From the NCBI RefSeq assembly GCF_003336755.1, contig NZ_QMDI01000002.1, positions 868,001 to 932,000 of the forward strand: a stretch of 64,000 nt of DNA, in the 5' to 3' direction. The notes beneath the pieces are model-generated. The model was not told where the DNA came from. It was given only the letters and a program-made list of their open reading frames with translations, and made no database searches. This DNA is from Elioraea thermophila (ex Habib et al. 2022). Lineage in GTDB: Bacteria; Pseudomonadota; Alphaproteobacteria; Acetobacterales; Acetobacteraceae. The position numbers and the translations under genes were made by a program. This document shows, piece after piece, positions 33,376 through 42,815 of the stretch; the stretch's first letter is position 1; every line of letters begins with the position of its first letter.

Positions 33376-33928
33376 TCAGGCCCGCACCGTCACCGCGGTC
33401 CAGGCGTCGAGGAAGGCGCGCGCGTCCTCGGGCGAGGGCTGGAACGGCAGCCCGTCCGACCGCAGCGCGGCCATGGCACGCTCCACGGCCTCGGCGAAGG
33501 CGTCCTGGTCGTTGCGGGACGTGCCGCTGAGCGCCTCGAGCCCGATCCGGCCGTCGCGGAACGCCTCCACCCGTCTCCTGTCCTTGTGCGCGAGCACGGC
33601 GAGGCCGACCATGGTCGGCCCGTCCGGCGTCGTTGGCCCGGTGTTGGCGAAGCGCAGGCGGTTGAGGAAGCGCTTCATCTCGCGCGGGCTCTCGCGGGCA
33701 AGGAAGGCCGCCTCGGCCCAAGCCTCGAGCGCGCGGGTGAATTCCGGCGTGTCCACCTCGACCAGCGCGAGGGAAGGCCGTCGCCCCTGCAGCCACGCCG
33801 CCAAGCCGAGCAGCAGGACGACGGGAAGGACGGCGAGCCACCACCAGTCGGGCGGCGGCGCGGCGATGGGTTGAACGATCGCGGGTCGCTCGACTACCGG
33901 CGCGGAGGGCGGGTCCTCCGGCTCGGGC
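33376..33928 (-). pseudogene. C-terminal fragment of KAP-family P-loop NTPase
   Basis: Carries one TM segment (WWWLAVLPVVLLLGLAAWL). Then come LEAWAEAAFLARESPREMKR and FLNRLRFANT, the C-terminal signature of KAP NTPases, and a tail ending AFLDAWTAVTVRA. There is no start codon in context; similarity begins abruptly at the stop of the PEP-CTERM gene upstream on the same strand. The matching N-terminal half with the Walker A motif lies at 34651-35781. The Walker B/middle part is absent from the window. Confidence 0.7.
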
Positions 33929-34456
33929 TTAGGCGGTGGTGGGCCGGCGGCGCAGCAGGGCGGCGGCGGCCAGCGCCCCCGCGAACAGCAGCGCCGAGGC
34001 CGGCTCGGGCACGACGGTCGTCGCGCGCGCGAAGAGGATGTCCTTGGGGGTACCGCTAAAGGCGCCGCCGTCCGGGGCATCGAACAGGGCCGTGCCGTTC
34101 ACGGACAGGGAATTGAGGTACAGCGTGCAGCAGGTGACGGCCGGTGCGGTGTTGAAGGACCCGAAGACGACGAAGTCGTAGCCGGTGATGATGCCCGCCG
34201 CCACGGTCCAGGTGTTGTTGGTCGGGCTTCCGACATATTCGCCCAGCCCGAACCCATCGGTGTTCGAGAGGATCTCGACGCTTCCCGCCGCGGAGGTGGC
34301 ATTGTCCGCGAGGCCGCGCACGATGCCCGTGACGGTGCCGCTCAGGCCGAGGGCACGGTTGGAGAAGGTGAAGGTGAAGTCGAGCAGCGCCGCCTGGGCC
34401 GACAGCGACCAGGCGCTCGCGAACGCTGCCAGTGCCAGAGTTCGGATGGCTTGCAT
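33929..34456 (-). CDS. PEP-CTERM sorting domain protein inserted in the KAP gene
   Basis: A 175-residue exported protein with signal peptide MQAIRTLALAAFASAWSLSA (cleavage near AQAA). A beta-rich middle (DFTFTFSNRALGLSGTVTG) follows, and a PEP-CTERM tail (VVPEPASALLFAGALAAAAL then RRR). A pair of adjacent cysteines (TCCTLYLN) may form a disulfide. It has its own promoter-like sequence 124 bp upstream and lies between the two halves of a broken KAP NTPase on the same strand, so it arrived by replacement of the middle of that gene. Confidence 0.85.
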   Translation of the reverse strand: MQAIRTLALAAFASAWSLSAQAALLDFTFTFSNRALGLSGTVTGIVRGLADNATSAAGSVEILSNTDGFGLGEYVGSPTNNTWTVAAGIITGYDFVVFGSFNTAPAVTCCTLYLNSLSVNGTALFDAPDGGAFSGTPKDILFARATTVVPEPASALLFAGALAAAALLRRRPTTA

Positions 34457-34579
34457 GGAGGGATGTCTTCCTCTCGCGTCTGCGGGACGCCTGCCCAATC
34501 CGGCGGCCGCAGACGGAGCCGCTCGGACTCGCGCCGGAGGCGCTGCTTCGTCACCGCTTCGCGAGCATCCAGCGAAATG

Positions 34580-34607
34580 ACTGTAGATCACGAGCTCTCC
34601 TTGTCAA
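34580..34607 (-). promoter_or_regulatory. Promoter for PEP-CTERM gene 2
   Basis: On the minus strand TTGACA (34607-34602) and TACAGT (34585-34580) are spaced by 16 bp, a good sigma-70 match. The PEP-CTERM start is 124 bp downstream. This shows that the inserted gene came with, or acquired, its own promoter. Confidence 0.55.
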
Positions 34608-34650
34608 CGGCTCGCACCCGGGAAACCTCTTCGAAACGCCTGGCTGAGCG

Positions 34651-35781
34651 TCATGTCCTGGGTCGCCGAGCCTCGTGGCGGGCAAGGCGAGGCGGGGATG
34701 GCTCGGCGTCGGATCGGGCAGGACAGCTCGCCGGAGGCGCTGCCGCCTGCGGGTGCTGGCTCCGATCGTCGGCCGGACGTCTCGCCGGGCTGATCGATCG
34801 GGCGCGGACGGAGCGACTGCTCGCGCCATTGTACCCACCGTGCGGGTTTGCGAGTCGGTCCTGTCCTGGGCGCAACGCCACCTCGCGGACGACGGCGCTC
34901 TGAAACGGCTGTTCGATGCTTCGCCGGAAGCCACCGGGCGCGAACCATCCCGGCACGGCTTTCGCCCGCACCGCCTGCAGCAGGGCGGCGAACAGGTACT
35001 CCTCCCTCTGGTGGTGCCAGGCGTTGAACCACACCGGGCGCAGCCCGTGCGCGCGAAGGTCGTCGTGCAGCCGGTTCAGCACGCTGCTCTTGCCGCTGCC
35101 CCAGGGGCCGACGATGGCCAGCGTCAGCGGGGGTACGGTGCGGGTGTTGCGCAGGAAGGCGGAGATCCGGCGGGCGAGGGTGTCGGCGCCGGCGACGTCG
35201 CGGTCGCCGGGGGCGCGCGGGCGGTCGGTGGCGAACAGGCCGGCGGCGTCGCCGGCCGCCTTTCGTCGCTCGGGGGATGGCGGCGGGCGGAAGGCGGGCA
35301 GGGCGGAGACGAAGGCGACCGCGAGCAGGAGCCAGGAGACGGGCGGCACACCGCGCCGGTGCAGGCCAACCCGGTTCCAGGTCAGGCCGCCGTCCGCACT
35401 GCGCAGGATCGTCCCCCTTTCCCCCACCGCCAGCGCCGTCCGCCCGTCCGCCGAGAGCGCGACGGCGCCCAGGTGAGCCCGCACGACGGGCAGCCGCGCC
35501 CAGGCGTGGGTTTCCGGTGGTTCGATCCATCAGCGCAACGCCCATGGCGCGGGCTCGTCCATCGCCACCGCACGAAGGGGCAGCAGCCGCGCCGTCAGCC
35601 CCGCCGCGAGGGCGAGCAGCACGGCCGCCGCCAGCCAAGGCCAGCGGGCGTGGAGCCAACGCCGCAACGAGCTCGGCTGGCGCGGCGCGGAGGCGGCCGG
35701 CCGGGTCTCCGCCGTCGCCGGCCGGGAAGGAAGCGGGGCCTCGGGCACGGGCGAAACTCTGCCCAAGCCGGCGGCGCGCAT
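34651..35781 (-). pseudogene. N-terminal fragment of KAP-family P-loop NTPase
   Basis: In one frame are a Pro-rich start, a TM segment (RWPWLAAAVLLALAAGL), an in-frame TGA (35532-35530), and a Ycf48-like BNR repeat (AVGERGTILRSADGGLTWNR). A second TM segment (SWLLLAVAFVSALPAF) and the KAP Walker A (LAIVGPWGSGKSSVLNRLHD) follow, with PVWFNAWHHQREEYLFAALL. Similarity fades after about AVPGWFAPGGF. The gene is thus broken twice: by the nonsense codon and by loss of its middle. KAP NTPases are membrane-anchored ATPases often linked to phage defence or envelope organisation. Confidence 0.75.
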
Positions 35782-35929
35782 GCAATCGTAACGATCAGCC
35801 GGACGCGCGCGCCGCCCACGTCCGGCATTGACGGAGGGGCGGCCCATACTCGCCCCGGCCGCGACACCGCCGCGCCCCGATCAGCCCCCGGCGCACAGCG
35901 CCAAAGCGGCAAAGGCGTAAAGCCGCCGC

Positions 35930-36646
35930 TCAGCCGGCGGCGGCGAGGCCCATCTGCCAGAACCGCGCCTCCAGCCGGCAGGCGGAGTCGAAAGTGCGCA
36001 CGAGGTCGTCCCACCGCGCCTCCGCCCCGCGCGCCGCGCCCAGGCGGTCGAGCCGCGCGATCGCCGCCTCCGCCACCCCCCGGAATTCCGCTCCCGAGTA
36101 CATCTCGAACCAGGCGCGATAGGGGTTGCCCTCGACTCTCAGAGCCGGGTCGCGCGCCATCCGCGCCCCGATCTCGGCGTAGCCGATGACGCACGGCGCG
36201 AGCGCCACCTCGAGGTCGAGCACGTCGCCGGCGAGACCCCGCTCCAGCACGTAGCGGGTGTAGGCCATGGTCTCCTCGGCCTCCGGCTCGCGCTCCATCG
36301 CCGCCTCGTCGATGCCCCATTGGGCGCAGTAGGCGACATGGAGTTTCATCTCATGGTCGATCAGCGCGTGCAGTGTGGCGGCCGCCTCGCGGATGTCGGC
36401 CACACGGGCGTGCTTGAAGGCGGCGAGCGCATAGGCGCGGGCGAAGTGGATGAGGAACAGGTAGTCCTGGGTGAGGTAGCGGCGGAACGCGGCCTCGGGC
36501 AGCGACCCGTCGGTCAGGCCGCGCACGAAGGGGTGCGCGACGTAGGCCTCCCAGGAGGGCCGGGCGGCATCGCGCAGCCGGGCGAAGAGCGTCCCCGGTG
36601 CGGCGAGCGCGTCGCGCGCCTTCGCTGAGAATCCCCCTTCCGCCAT
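35930..36646 (-). CDS. tenA: TenA family aminopyrimidine aminohydrolase
   Basis: A 238-residue all-helical TenA protein that salvages thiamin pyrimidine by hydrolysing aminopyrimidine breakdown products. Conserved are PFVRGLTDGSLPEAAFRRYL, TQDYLFLIHFARAYALA, the Cys in LAPCVIGYAEIG that acts as nucleophile, and NPYRAWFEMYSGAEF. ATG 36646 follows a GGGGGT ribosome site. It ends the cysE-iscR-nifS-iscS-fdx string (23 bp after fdx). Thiamin biosynthesis shares sulfur from IscS-type desulfurases, which may explain the neighbourhood. Confidence 0.92.
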   Translation of the reverse strand: MAEGGFSAKARDALAAPGTLFARLRDAARPSWEAYVAHPFVRGLTDGSLPEAAFRRYLTQDYLFLIHFARAYALAAFKHARVADIREAAATLHALIDHEMKLHVAYCAQWGIDEAAMEREPEAEETMAYTRYVLERGLAGDVLDLEVALAPCVIGYAEIGARMARDPALRVEGNPYRAWFEMYSGAEFRGVAEAAIARLDRLGAARGAEARWDDLVRTFDSACRLEARFWQMGLAAAG

Positions 36647-36668
36647 CACGCCACCCCCCGACCGCGCA

Positions 36669-37001
36669 TCAGGACTTCATCGCGTTGCGCGTCGCCTTCG
36701 GCAGCCGCACCGTCAGCCCGTCGAGTTCCTCCGTCATCACGATCTGGCAGCCGAGCCGAGAGGTCTCCTCGAGACCGAAGGCGAGATCGAGCATGTCCTC
36801 CTCGTCCTCGGTGGGGGGTTCGAGCATGTCGAACCACTTCTTCTCCACGATGACGTGGCAGGTCGAGCAGGCGAGCGAGCCTTCGCAGGCCCCTTCGATG
36901 TCGATGCCGTGGCGGTGCGCGATCTCCAGCACCGAAAGCCCGAGCGGCGCGTCGACCTCGCGGCGCGTCCCGTCACGCTCGATGAAGACCATCTTGGGCA
37001 T
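36669..37001 (-). CDS. fdx: 2Fe-2S ferredoxin (Isc type)
   Basis: A 110-residue adrenodoxin-type ferredoxin donating electrons in Fe-S cluster assembly. The cluster ligands lie in [16 protein letters not shown] (three Cys) and [12 protein letters not shown] (fourth Cys). The N-terminus [18 protein letters not shown] is typical. It lies 18 bp after iscS. The acidic [11 protein letters not shown] loop is the partner-interaction region of the family. Confidence 0.95.
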   Translation of the reverse strand: MPKMVFIERDGTRREVDAPLGLSVLEIAHRHGIDIEGACEGSLACSTCHVIVEKKWFDMLEPPTEDEEDMLDLAFGLEETSRLGCQIVMTEELDGLTVRLPKATRNAMKS

Positions 37002-37019
37002 GGGCAGAACCGTCCGTCC

Positions 37020-38198
37020 TCAGGCGGCCGCGGCGCAGGCCTCGTGGGCGGCGATCAGCGCGGCGGCGGCAATGTCGATGTCGGCGGCGGAGGTAGAGCG
37101 GCCGAGCCCGATGCGCAAGGTGCGGCCGGCCTCCTCCGCCGACAGTCCGATCGCGCGCAGCACGTAGGAGGGTTCGATCTCGGCCGAGGAGCAGGCGGAG
37201 CCCGTGGAGAGGCAGAGGCCCGGGCAGCGGGCGATCAGGTCGGCCGCACGAGCGGCGGGAAAGGTGAGGTTGAGGTTGCCGGGCAGCCGGGCATCGGGGT
37301 GGCCGTTCAGCCTCAGCCCAGGGATCGCGTCGACGAGGCGCGACCACAGGCGCCGGCGCAAGCCCCGCAGCCGCTCGGCCTCCTCGGCCATCTCCACGCG
37401 CGCGAGGCGAGCCGCCTCGCCGAAGCCGACGATGAGGGGCGCGGGCAAGGTACCGGAGCGCAGCCCACGCTCCTGCCCGCCGCCGGAGAAGAGAGGGGTG
37501 AGGCGGACGCGGGGGCGACGACGGACGTAGAGCGCGCCGACCCCCTTCGGCCCGTACATCTTGTGGGCGGAGAGCGAGACGAGATCGACCCCGAGCGCCT
37601 CGACGTCCAGCGGGATCTTGCCCGCGGCCTGGGCGGCGTCGGTGTGGAAGAGAGCGCCCGCCCGTTTCGCGATCGGCACCAGGGTGGGAAGATCCTGCAC
37701 GACGCCGATCTCGTTGTTCGCCGCCATCACCGAGACGAGCAGGGTGCGCTCATCGACCGCGCCCGCCAGCACGTCGGGGTCGAGCAGCCCGTCGGGCCGG
37801 ACGGGGAGGATCACCGGCTCGAAGCCCTCGGTGGCGAGGTCGCGCACGCTTTCCAGCACGCACTTGTGCTCGGTGGCGACGGTGACGATCCGCGTGCGCG
37901 ACGCCCCTTGGGAGCGCGCGAAGCGGGCCGCGCCCTTGATCGCCAGGTTGTTCGCCTCCGTCGCGCCGGAGGTGAACACGATCTCGCGCGCCTCCGCCCC
38001 GATCAGCGCCGCGACCTCGGCCCGCGCCTGCTCCACCGCCTGCTCTGCCTCGCGCCCCAACGCGTGTTCCGCCGAGTGCGGGTTGCCGAAGCGGTCGGCG
38101 AACCAGGGCAGCATCGCGGCCACGACGCGCGGGTCGCACGGCGTGGTGGCGTGATGGTCGAGATACAGAAGCCTTGGCGGCGCGACGGGGCCGTGCAT
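37020..38198 (-). CDS. iscS: Cysteine desulfurase (IscS type)
   Basis: A 392-residue PLP enzyme that mobilises sulfur from cysteine. YLDHHATTPCDPRV starts the domain. FTSGATEANNLAIKG binds PLP, the Schiff-base Lys is in SLSAHKMYGPKGVG, and the catalytic Cys loop is CLSTGSACSSAEIEPS. It is group I-like in loop sequence though somewhat shorter than E. coli IscS. It is preceded after 16 bp by a second desulfurase. No iscU is adjacent, unlike the classic isc operon. Confidence 0.94.
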   Translation of the reverse strand: MHGPVAPPRLLYLDHHATTPCDPRVVAAMLPWFADRFGNPHSAEHALGREAEQAVEQARAEVAALIGAEAREIVFTSGATEANNLAIKGAARFARSQGASRTRIVTVATEHKCVLESVRDLATEGFEPVILPVRPDGLLDPDVLAGAVDERTLLVSVMAANNEIGVVQDLPTLVPIAKRAGALFHTDAAQAAGKIPLDVEALGVDLVSLSAHKMYGPKGVGALYVRRRPRVRLTPLFSGGGQERGLRSGTLPAPLIVGFGEAARLARVEMAEEAERLRGLRRRLWSRLVDAIPGLRLNGHPDARLPGNLNLTFPAARAADLIARCPGLCLSTGSACSSAEIEPSYVLRAIGLSAEEAGRTLRIGLGRSTSAADIDIAAAALIAAHEACAAAA

Positions 38199-38214
38199 GG
38201 CAGGGGATGTCGCG

Positions 38215-39354
38215 TCAGGCCGGCACGGGTTCAACCGCCCGCGACGCAAGCCGACCCGCCATCGCGGCATAGGCGGCGAGGAAGCGCGCCGGCACATCGT
38301 CCGCCGCGTCCCAGGGCAGGCTGACGCGGATGGCAGAGGACGCGAGCGGCCCCAGCCCCATCGCGCAGAGCACGTGGCTCTCCGCCACCTTGCCGGAGGA
38401 GCAGGCCGAGCCGGCGGACACGGAGACCCCGGCGAGGTCGAGCGCCATCACCTGGGTGGCGGAGGCGATCCTCGGGAGAGCGAGGCAAACGGTATTCGGC
38501 AGACGCGGCGCGTGTTCGGCAACGATCACCGCCTGCGGCACCCGCTCCCGCACGCCCTGCTCGATCGCGCGACGCAAGCGAGCGATCCGCTCCGCCCCGC
38601 CGCCCGCGCGCCAGGCCTCCGCCGCCTCGAGTGCTGCCGCAAAGCCCGCGATCGCCGGCAGGGGTTCGGTGCCGCCGCGCAAGCCCCGCTCCTGACCGCC
38701 GCCGCGGATCAACGCGCCCGGCCACCAGCCCGTCGGCAGCACCAGCGCGCCCGCCCCCTTCGGCCCGCCGGCCTTGTGGGCGGAGAGAACGAGCGAGGCC
38801 GCCCCGCACGCCGCGATCTCGCGCAGGGGCAACCGCCCGGGCGCCTGCGCCGCATCGACGTGGAGAAGAGCGCCGACCTCGCGGCAGAGCGCGGCGACCT
38901 CATTCAGGGGCTGGATCACCCCCGCCTCGTTGTTCGCCGCCATCACGGCGACGAGGGCCGGGCGCGGGTCGGCGGCGAGGGCCACCTCGAGCGCGGCGAG
39001 ATCGATCACCCCCGCCGCGGTGACCGGCACCATCTCGATCCCTGGTACCGCCCGCAGCACGGAGTCGTGCTCGATCGCCGAGGCCAGCACGCGCCGGCCC
39101 TCACGCATCGCGCCGGCCAGCGCGATCGCATTCGCCTCCGTCGCTCCGGCGGTGAAGAAGACAGCCGAGGCGGCCACATCCAGCATCGCCGCCACGCGTT
39201 CGCGCGCGTCCTCCAGAACGCGCCGCGCCGCCCGCCCCAGCGCATGCACGGAGGAGGGGTTGCCGGCGACGTCGAGCGCCTCGATGACGGCCCGGCGCGC
39301 CTCCGGCCGCAGCGGTTCGGTGGCGTTGGCGTCGAGATAAAGCGGTACGGTCAC
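38215..39354 (-). CDS. Second cysteine desulfurase (NifS/IscS family)
   Basis: A 379-residue PLP enzyme homologous to its neighbour iscS. YLDANATEPLRPEA, VFFTAGATEANAIAL, the Lys in VLSAHKAGGPKGAGAL and the Cys loop VSAGSACSSGKVAES are all intact, so it should be active. The tandem order iscR-nifS2-iscS-fdx suggests an ancient duplication with specialisation, for example one enzyme for Fe-S clusters and one for tRNA thiolation or thiamin. The ATG lies 15 bp after iscR. Confidence 0.92.
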   Translation of the reverse strand: MTVPLYLDANATEPLRPEARRAVIEALDVAGNPSSVHALGRAARRVLEDARERVAAMLDVAASAVFFTAGATEANAIALAGAMREGRRVLASAIEHDSVLRAVPGIEMVPVTAAGVIDLAALEVALAADPRPALVAVMAANNEAGVIQPLNEVAALCREVGALLHVDAAQAPGRLPLREIAACGAASLVLSAHKAGGPKGAGALVLPTGWWPGALIRGGGQERGLRGGTEPLPAIAGFAAALEAAEAWRAGGGAERIARLRRAIEQGVRERVPQAVIVAEHAPRLPNTVCLALPRIASATQVMALDLAGVSVSAGSACSSGKVAESHVLCAMGLGPLASSAIRVSLPWDAADDVPARFLAAYAAMAGRLASRAVEPVPA

Positions 39355-39369
39355 CCCCGCCTCCGCCGC

Positions 39370-39882
39370 TCACTCGGCGGCGAGGTCGTGCTCCTCGCCG
39401 TCAACCCTCGGGCCCTCCACCTGCCGCAGCTTGGCGTGCAGCAATCCTGCCCGGCCCAACACCCGTTTCTTCACCACGTCCTCGAGCGAGACGGAAGCGA
39501 GGAAGAGGTGGATCTGGTTGCCGAGCTCCTCCCACAGGTCGTGGGTGAGGCAGCGCACTTGGCCGCCGAGGCAGCCCTTGGGGCTGCCCACCGTGCAGCG
39601 GGTGGCGCGGATCGGCTCGTCGGCGGCGAGGATGATGTCGGAGATCCGGGTCTCCGAGGGCGGAAACGCCAGCCGGTACCCGCCGCCCGGGCCGCGGACC
39701 GAGGTGACGAGGCCGGCGCGGCGAAGCCGGCCGAACAACTGTTCGAGGTAGGAGAGGGAGAGGCCCTGGCGGGCGGCGATCTCGGCCAGGGTCACCGGCC
39801 GCGACTCGGGGTTGGCGAGGGTGCGCGCAGCAAGCTCCGCCATCGCCATCACCGCGTAGCGGCCGCGGGTGGTCAGACGCAT
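39370..39882 (-). CDS. iscR: Rrf2 family regulator IscR
   Basis: A 170-residue winged-helix repressor sensing Fe-S status. The N-terminal HTH is MRLTTRGRYAVMAMAELA with IAARQGLSLSYLEQLFGRLR. VRGPGGGYRLA forms the wing. Three Cys for the [2Fe-2S] cluster appear in RCTVGSPKGCLGGQVRCLTH. It probably autoregulates this operon. The start gives the canonical N-terminus. It lies 5 bp after cysE. Confidence 0.94.
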   Translation of the reverse strand: MRLTTRGRYAVMAMAELAARTLANPESRPVTLAEIAARQGLSLSYLEQLFGRLRRAGLVTSVRGPGGGYRLAFPPSETRISDIILAADEPIRATRCTVGSPKGCLGGQVRCLTHDLWEELGNQIHLFLASVSLEDVVKKRVLGRAGLLHAKLRQVEGPRVDGEEHDLAAE

Positions 39883-39887
39883 GGGAC

Positions 39888-40562
39888 CTATCCTTTCGGC
39901 GCGACCACGCGGTCGCGCTCCGCTTCCAAAGCCGCCAGGCGAGCGGAAAGGGCCGCGACTTCCGCCCGCAACGCCTCGATCGCCCGCACGCCGGGGTCGA
40001 GCCCCTCGTCGCAGGGCGTGCCGTAGAGCAGCAGGTCCGCTCCGGCCGGACGGCGGTCCACGGGGCGCGCCGGAATGCCGACCACCGTCTGGCCGGGTGC
40101 GACGTCCGACAGGACGACCGCGTTCGCGCCGACCCGCGCCCCGTCGCCGATTGTGATCGGCCCCAGCACCTTGGCGCCGGCGCCGAGAATCACGTTGTTG
40201 CCGATGGTGGGGTGCCGCTTGCCGCCGACGAGGGAGGTGCCGCCCAACGTCACCTGGTGGTAGATCAGCACGTCGTCGCCGATTTCGGCCGTCTCCCCGA
40301 TCACGATGCCGTCGCCGTGGTCGATGACGAGTCGCCGCCCGATGCGCGCTGCCGGATGGATTTCGATCCCGGTCAGCATGCGCGAGAGATGGGCGACCAT
40401 GCGGGCCGGCAGTTTCAGCCCCCAACGCCACAGCCGATGCGCGATTCGGTGCAACCCCAAGGCGTGGACGCCGGGATAGCAGAGCAGCACCTCGAGCCGG
40501 GACCTGGCGGCCGGATCGCGGGCGAGCACCGCATCGATTCCTTCAACCCAGCGTCCCGCCAT
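39888..40562 (-). CDS. cysE: Serine O-acetyltransferase
   Basis: A 224-residue enzyme making O-acetylserine, the carbon skeleton for cysteine. The N-terminal helices include [20 protein letters not shown]. The hexapeptide beta-helix has [40 protein letters not shown] and [17 protein letters not shown]-terminal coiled coil of about 30 residues ([20 protein letters not shown]) is an extension beyond the short epsilon-type CysE. As first gene of the operon it supplies cysteine to the two desulfurases encoded downstream. Confidence 0.94.
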   Translation of the reverse strand: MAGRWVEGIDAVLARDPAARSRLEVLLCYPGVHALGLHRIAHRLWRWGLKLPARMVAHLSRMLTGIEIHPAARIGRRLVIDHGDGIVIGETAEIGDDVLIYHQVTLGGTSLVGGKRHPTIGNNVILGAGAKVLGPITIGDGARVGANAVVLSDVAPGQTVVGIPARPVDRRPAGADLLLYGTPCDEGLDPGVRAIEALRAEVAALSARLAALEAERDRVVAPKG

Positions 40563-40857
40563 GCTCAGCGCGATTCCTATGTGAATTCGGTGTGACGGTC
40601 CCTATAGTAACAGACTGTCCGACGGGCAGGTGAGCGCGTGGCAGCGGCCGATCGAGGACGTCACAGCGCGCTTCCGCCGGGTCTTCGTCCGGGAACGCTA
40701 GGCACTCTGCCGAGGGCCGTCAATGAACGGTGGCGGTCGCGGGGCTGACTGGGGCGTGCCCGGAGCGGCCCGACGCGAAGCCGGCTCGCCACCGGCGGAC
40801 AGGTGTCCTGTCAGGGGTCGGGGCGCAGGGGTGCCCCAGGATGGAAAGCGGAACGCG

Positions 40858-41526
40858 ATGCCCGAGGTGATGTTCCAGGGGCCCGATGGACGACTCGAGG
40901 CCCGCTACCACCACGCGAAGACGACCAACCCGCCGCTTGCGCTCGTGCTGCATCCGCACCCGCTGCACGGCGGCAACATGAACAACCGCGTCGTCTACAC
41001 GCTGTACCAAGTGTTCCAGAAGCTCGGCTTCTCGGTGATGCGGTTCAACACCCGCGGGGTCGGCAAGAGCCAGGGCCGCTATTCGGGAGGCGAAGGGGAG
41101 CTCTCGGATGCCGCCGAAGCGCTGGATTGGCTGCAGCGGATCAACCCGGGCTCGAAGACGATCTGGGTCGCGGGCTACCAGTATGGCGCTTGGCTCGGCA
41201 TGCAGCTCTTGATGCGGCGGCCCGAGGTGGGCGGCTTCATCTCCGTCACGCCGCCCGCCAACCACTTCGACTTCGGCTTCCTCGCCCCCTGCCCGCAGTC
41301 GGGGCTGATCGTCACCGGCGGCAAGGACGAGATCGTGCCCGAGCCGGCGGTGGCCAAGCTGGTCGCCAAGCTCAATGCGCAGAAGGGCATTCGGATCGAC
41401 TACCGGGTGTTCGAGGACTGCGACCACTTCTTCGTCAACCACTGCGACCGCCTCGCCGAAGCGGCGGAGGACCACCTGCTGACCGCGCTCGGCCGCGACG
41501 AGCGGATGAAGCTCGCCGCCGATTGA
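40858..41526 (+). CDS. Alpha/beta hydrolase-like protein lacking the Ser nucleophile
   Basis: A 222-residue COG2945-type alpha/beta hydrolase. Visible are LVLHPHPLHGGNMNNRVVYT (oxyanion region), MRFNTRGVGKSQGRYSGGEG and GMQLLMRRPEVGGFISVTPP, with the acid Asp in GGKDEIVPEP and the base His in CDHFFVNH. At the nucleophile elbow the sequence is AGYQYGAWLG. Where GxSxG is expected it has Gln, which would abolish esterase chemistry. It may be a non-catalytic or differently acting member. ATG 40858 is chosen for family length; the gap to cysE (295 bp) holds no other gene. Confidence 0.85.
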   Translation: MPEVMFQGPDGRLEARYHHAKTTNPPLALVLHPHPLHGGNMNNRVVYTLYQVFQKLGFSVMRFNTRGVGKSQGRYSGGEGELSDAAEALDWLQRINPGSKTIWVAGYQYGAWLGMQLLMRRPEVGGFISVTPPANHFDFGFLAPCPQSGLIVTGGKDEIVPEPAVAKLVAKLNAQKGIRIDYRVFEDCDHFFVNHCDRLAEAAEDHLLTALGRDERMKLAAD

Positions 41527-41624
41527 CGGACGGCAGATCGCGTCGGCGGAAACCCGCGGGAATCGATCGCGAGCGAGGCCATGAGGCGGAGGGACGGCGC
41601 CGAGGGGCCGGCGTGTGACGGGGT

Positions 41625-42770
41625 TCAGCCTCGCCGAGCGGTTCGGACCTGACCAGGCGGCGGCACCACCCGGCCACCGGGCATCGGTCGCGGCACCCCC
41701 GTCGTGGTCGGCAGGCTGAGCGGCAGCCCTGCCAGGCTGCGGGCGGCAAGGAAGGCGAAGGCCTGCGCCTCCAGCGCATCGCCGTTCCAGCCGACGGCCT
41801 CGGCGGTAACAACGGGCGCGCCGAGGCTCTCGCGCAGGGCAGCGAGCAGCGCCGCATTGTGCCGCCCGCCTCCGGTGACGATCCAAAGGACGGGCGCGGC
41901 CGGCAAATGGCGAACGATGGCCGCGGCGGCGCGGGCGGTGAAGGCGACGAGGGTCGCCGCCCCGTCCTCGGTCGTGAGCGCGGCGAGACCCGAGCCGGCG
42001 ATCACGCCGGCGAAGGCGAGACGGTCGAGGGATTTCGGCGGTGGGGCGGCGAAGAAGGGATCGGCGAGCAGGCGGGTGAGCACGGCTCCGTCGGCACGGC
42101 CCGCGCCGGCGATCCGCCCCTCGGCATCGTAGGCCTGCCCCGTGCGGGAGGCGATCCAATCATCGAGCGGTCCGTTGCCGGGCCCGACATCGCAGGCGAT
42201 CACCTCGCCCCCCGCGCCGAGCCAGGTGACGTTCGCCACCCCGCCCAGGTTCAGCACCGCCAGAGGTTTCGCGAGATCGGCGGCCAGAGCGGCGTGAAAG
42301 AGGGGAACGAGCGGCGCCCCCTGCCCGCCCGCAGCCACGTCGGCCGTGCGGAAGTCGTGCACCACCGCGATCCCCGTCGCCTCGGCCAGCCGGGCGGCGT
42401 CGCCGATCTGCCAGGTGAGCCCGGCCGCCGGTCTGTGCAGGATGGTCTGGCCGTGGAAGCCGATCGCGGTCACGTCAGCGGCCGCGAGGCCGGCACGCTC
42501 GAGCAGGACCGCTACCGCCTCGCGGTGCCGCTCGGTGAGCGCGCGTTCGACGGAACGGAGGTCGGGATCGTCGCGCGGAAGCGTCGGCGCGCGATGGAGC
42601 AACGCGCGCAGGCGGCGGCGGAGCGCATCGTCGTACGCCAGCGTGAGTGCAGGGCCGAGACGGCCGATGCGCCGCCCGTCCGTCTCCACCAGCGCGGCGT
42701 CCACGCCATCGAGCGAGGTGCCGCTCATCAGGCCGATGAACAGGCCCGAAGCATCGGCTTTTGTGCCCAT
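41625..42770 (-). CDS. anmK: Anhydro-N-acetylmuramic acid kinase
   Basis: A 381-residue sugar kinase recycling 1,6-anhydro-MurNAc from the cell wall. The phosphate-binding start [20 protein letters not shown] and [38 protein letters not shown] and [11 protein letters not shown] are family signatures. It is divergent from tyrS with 45 bp between starts, the usual alphaproteobacterial arrangement. The C-terminal tail after SLPTTTGV is Pro/Gly-rich and probably unstructured. Confidence 0.95.
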   Translation of the reverse strand: MGTKADASGLFIGLMSGTSLDGVDAALVETDGRRIGRLGPALTLAYDDALRRRLRALLHRAPTLPRDDPDLRSVERALTERHREAVAVLLERAGLAAADVTAIGFHGQTILHRPAAGLTWQIGDAARLAEATGIAVVHDFRTADVAAGGQGAPLVPLFHAALAADLAKPLAVLNLGGVANVTWLGAGGEVIACDVGPGNGPLDDWIASRTGQAYDAEGRIAGAGRADGAVLTRLLADPFFAAPPPKSLDRLAFAGVIAGSGLAALTTEDGAATLVAFTARAAAAIVRHLPAAPVLWIVTGGGRHNAALLAALRESLGAPVVTAEAVGWNGDALEAQAFAFLAARSLAGLPLSLPTTTGVPRPMPGGRVVPPPGQVRTARRG

Positions 42771-42815
42771 GACGCGACTGTGCTAGGCGCCCGGCCGCAC
42801 CGCAACGGACGCACG

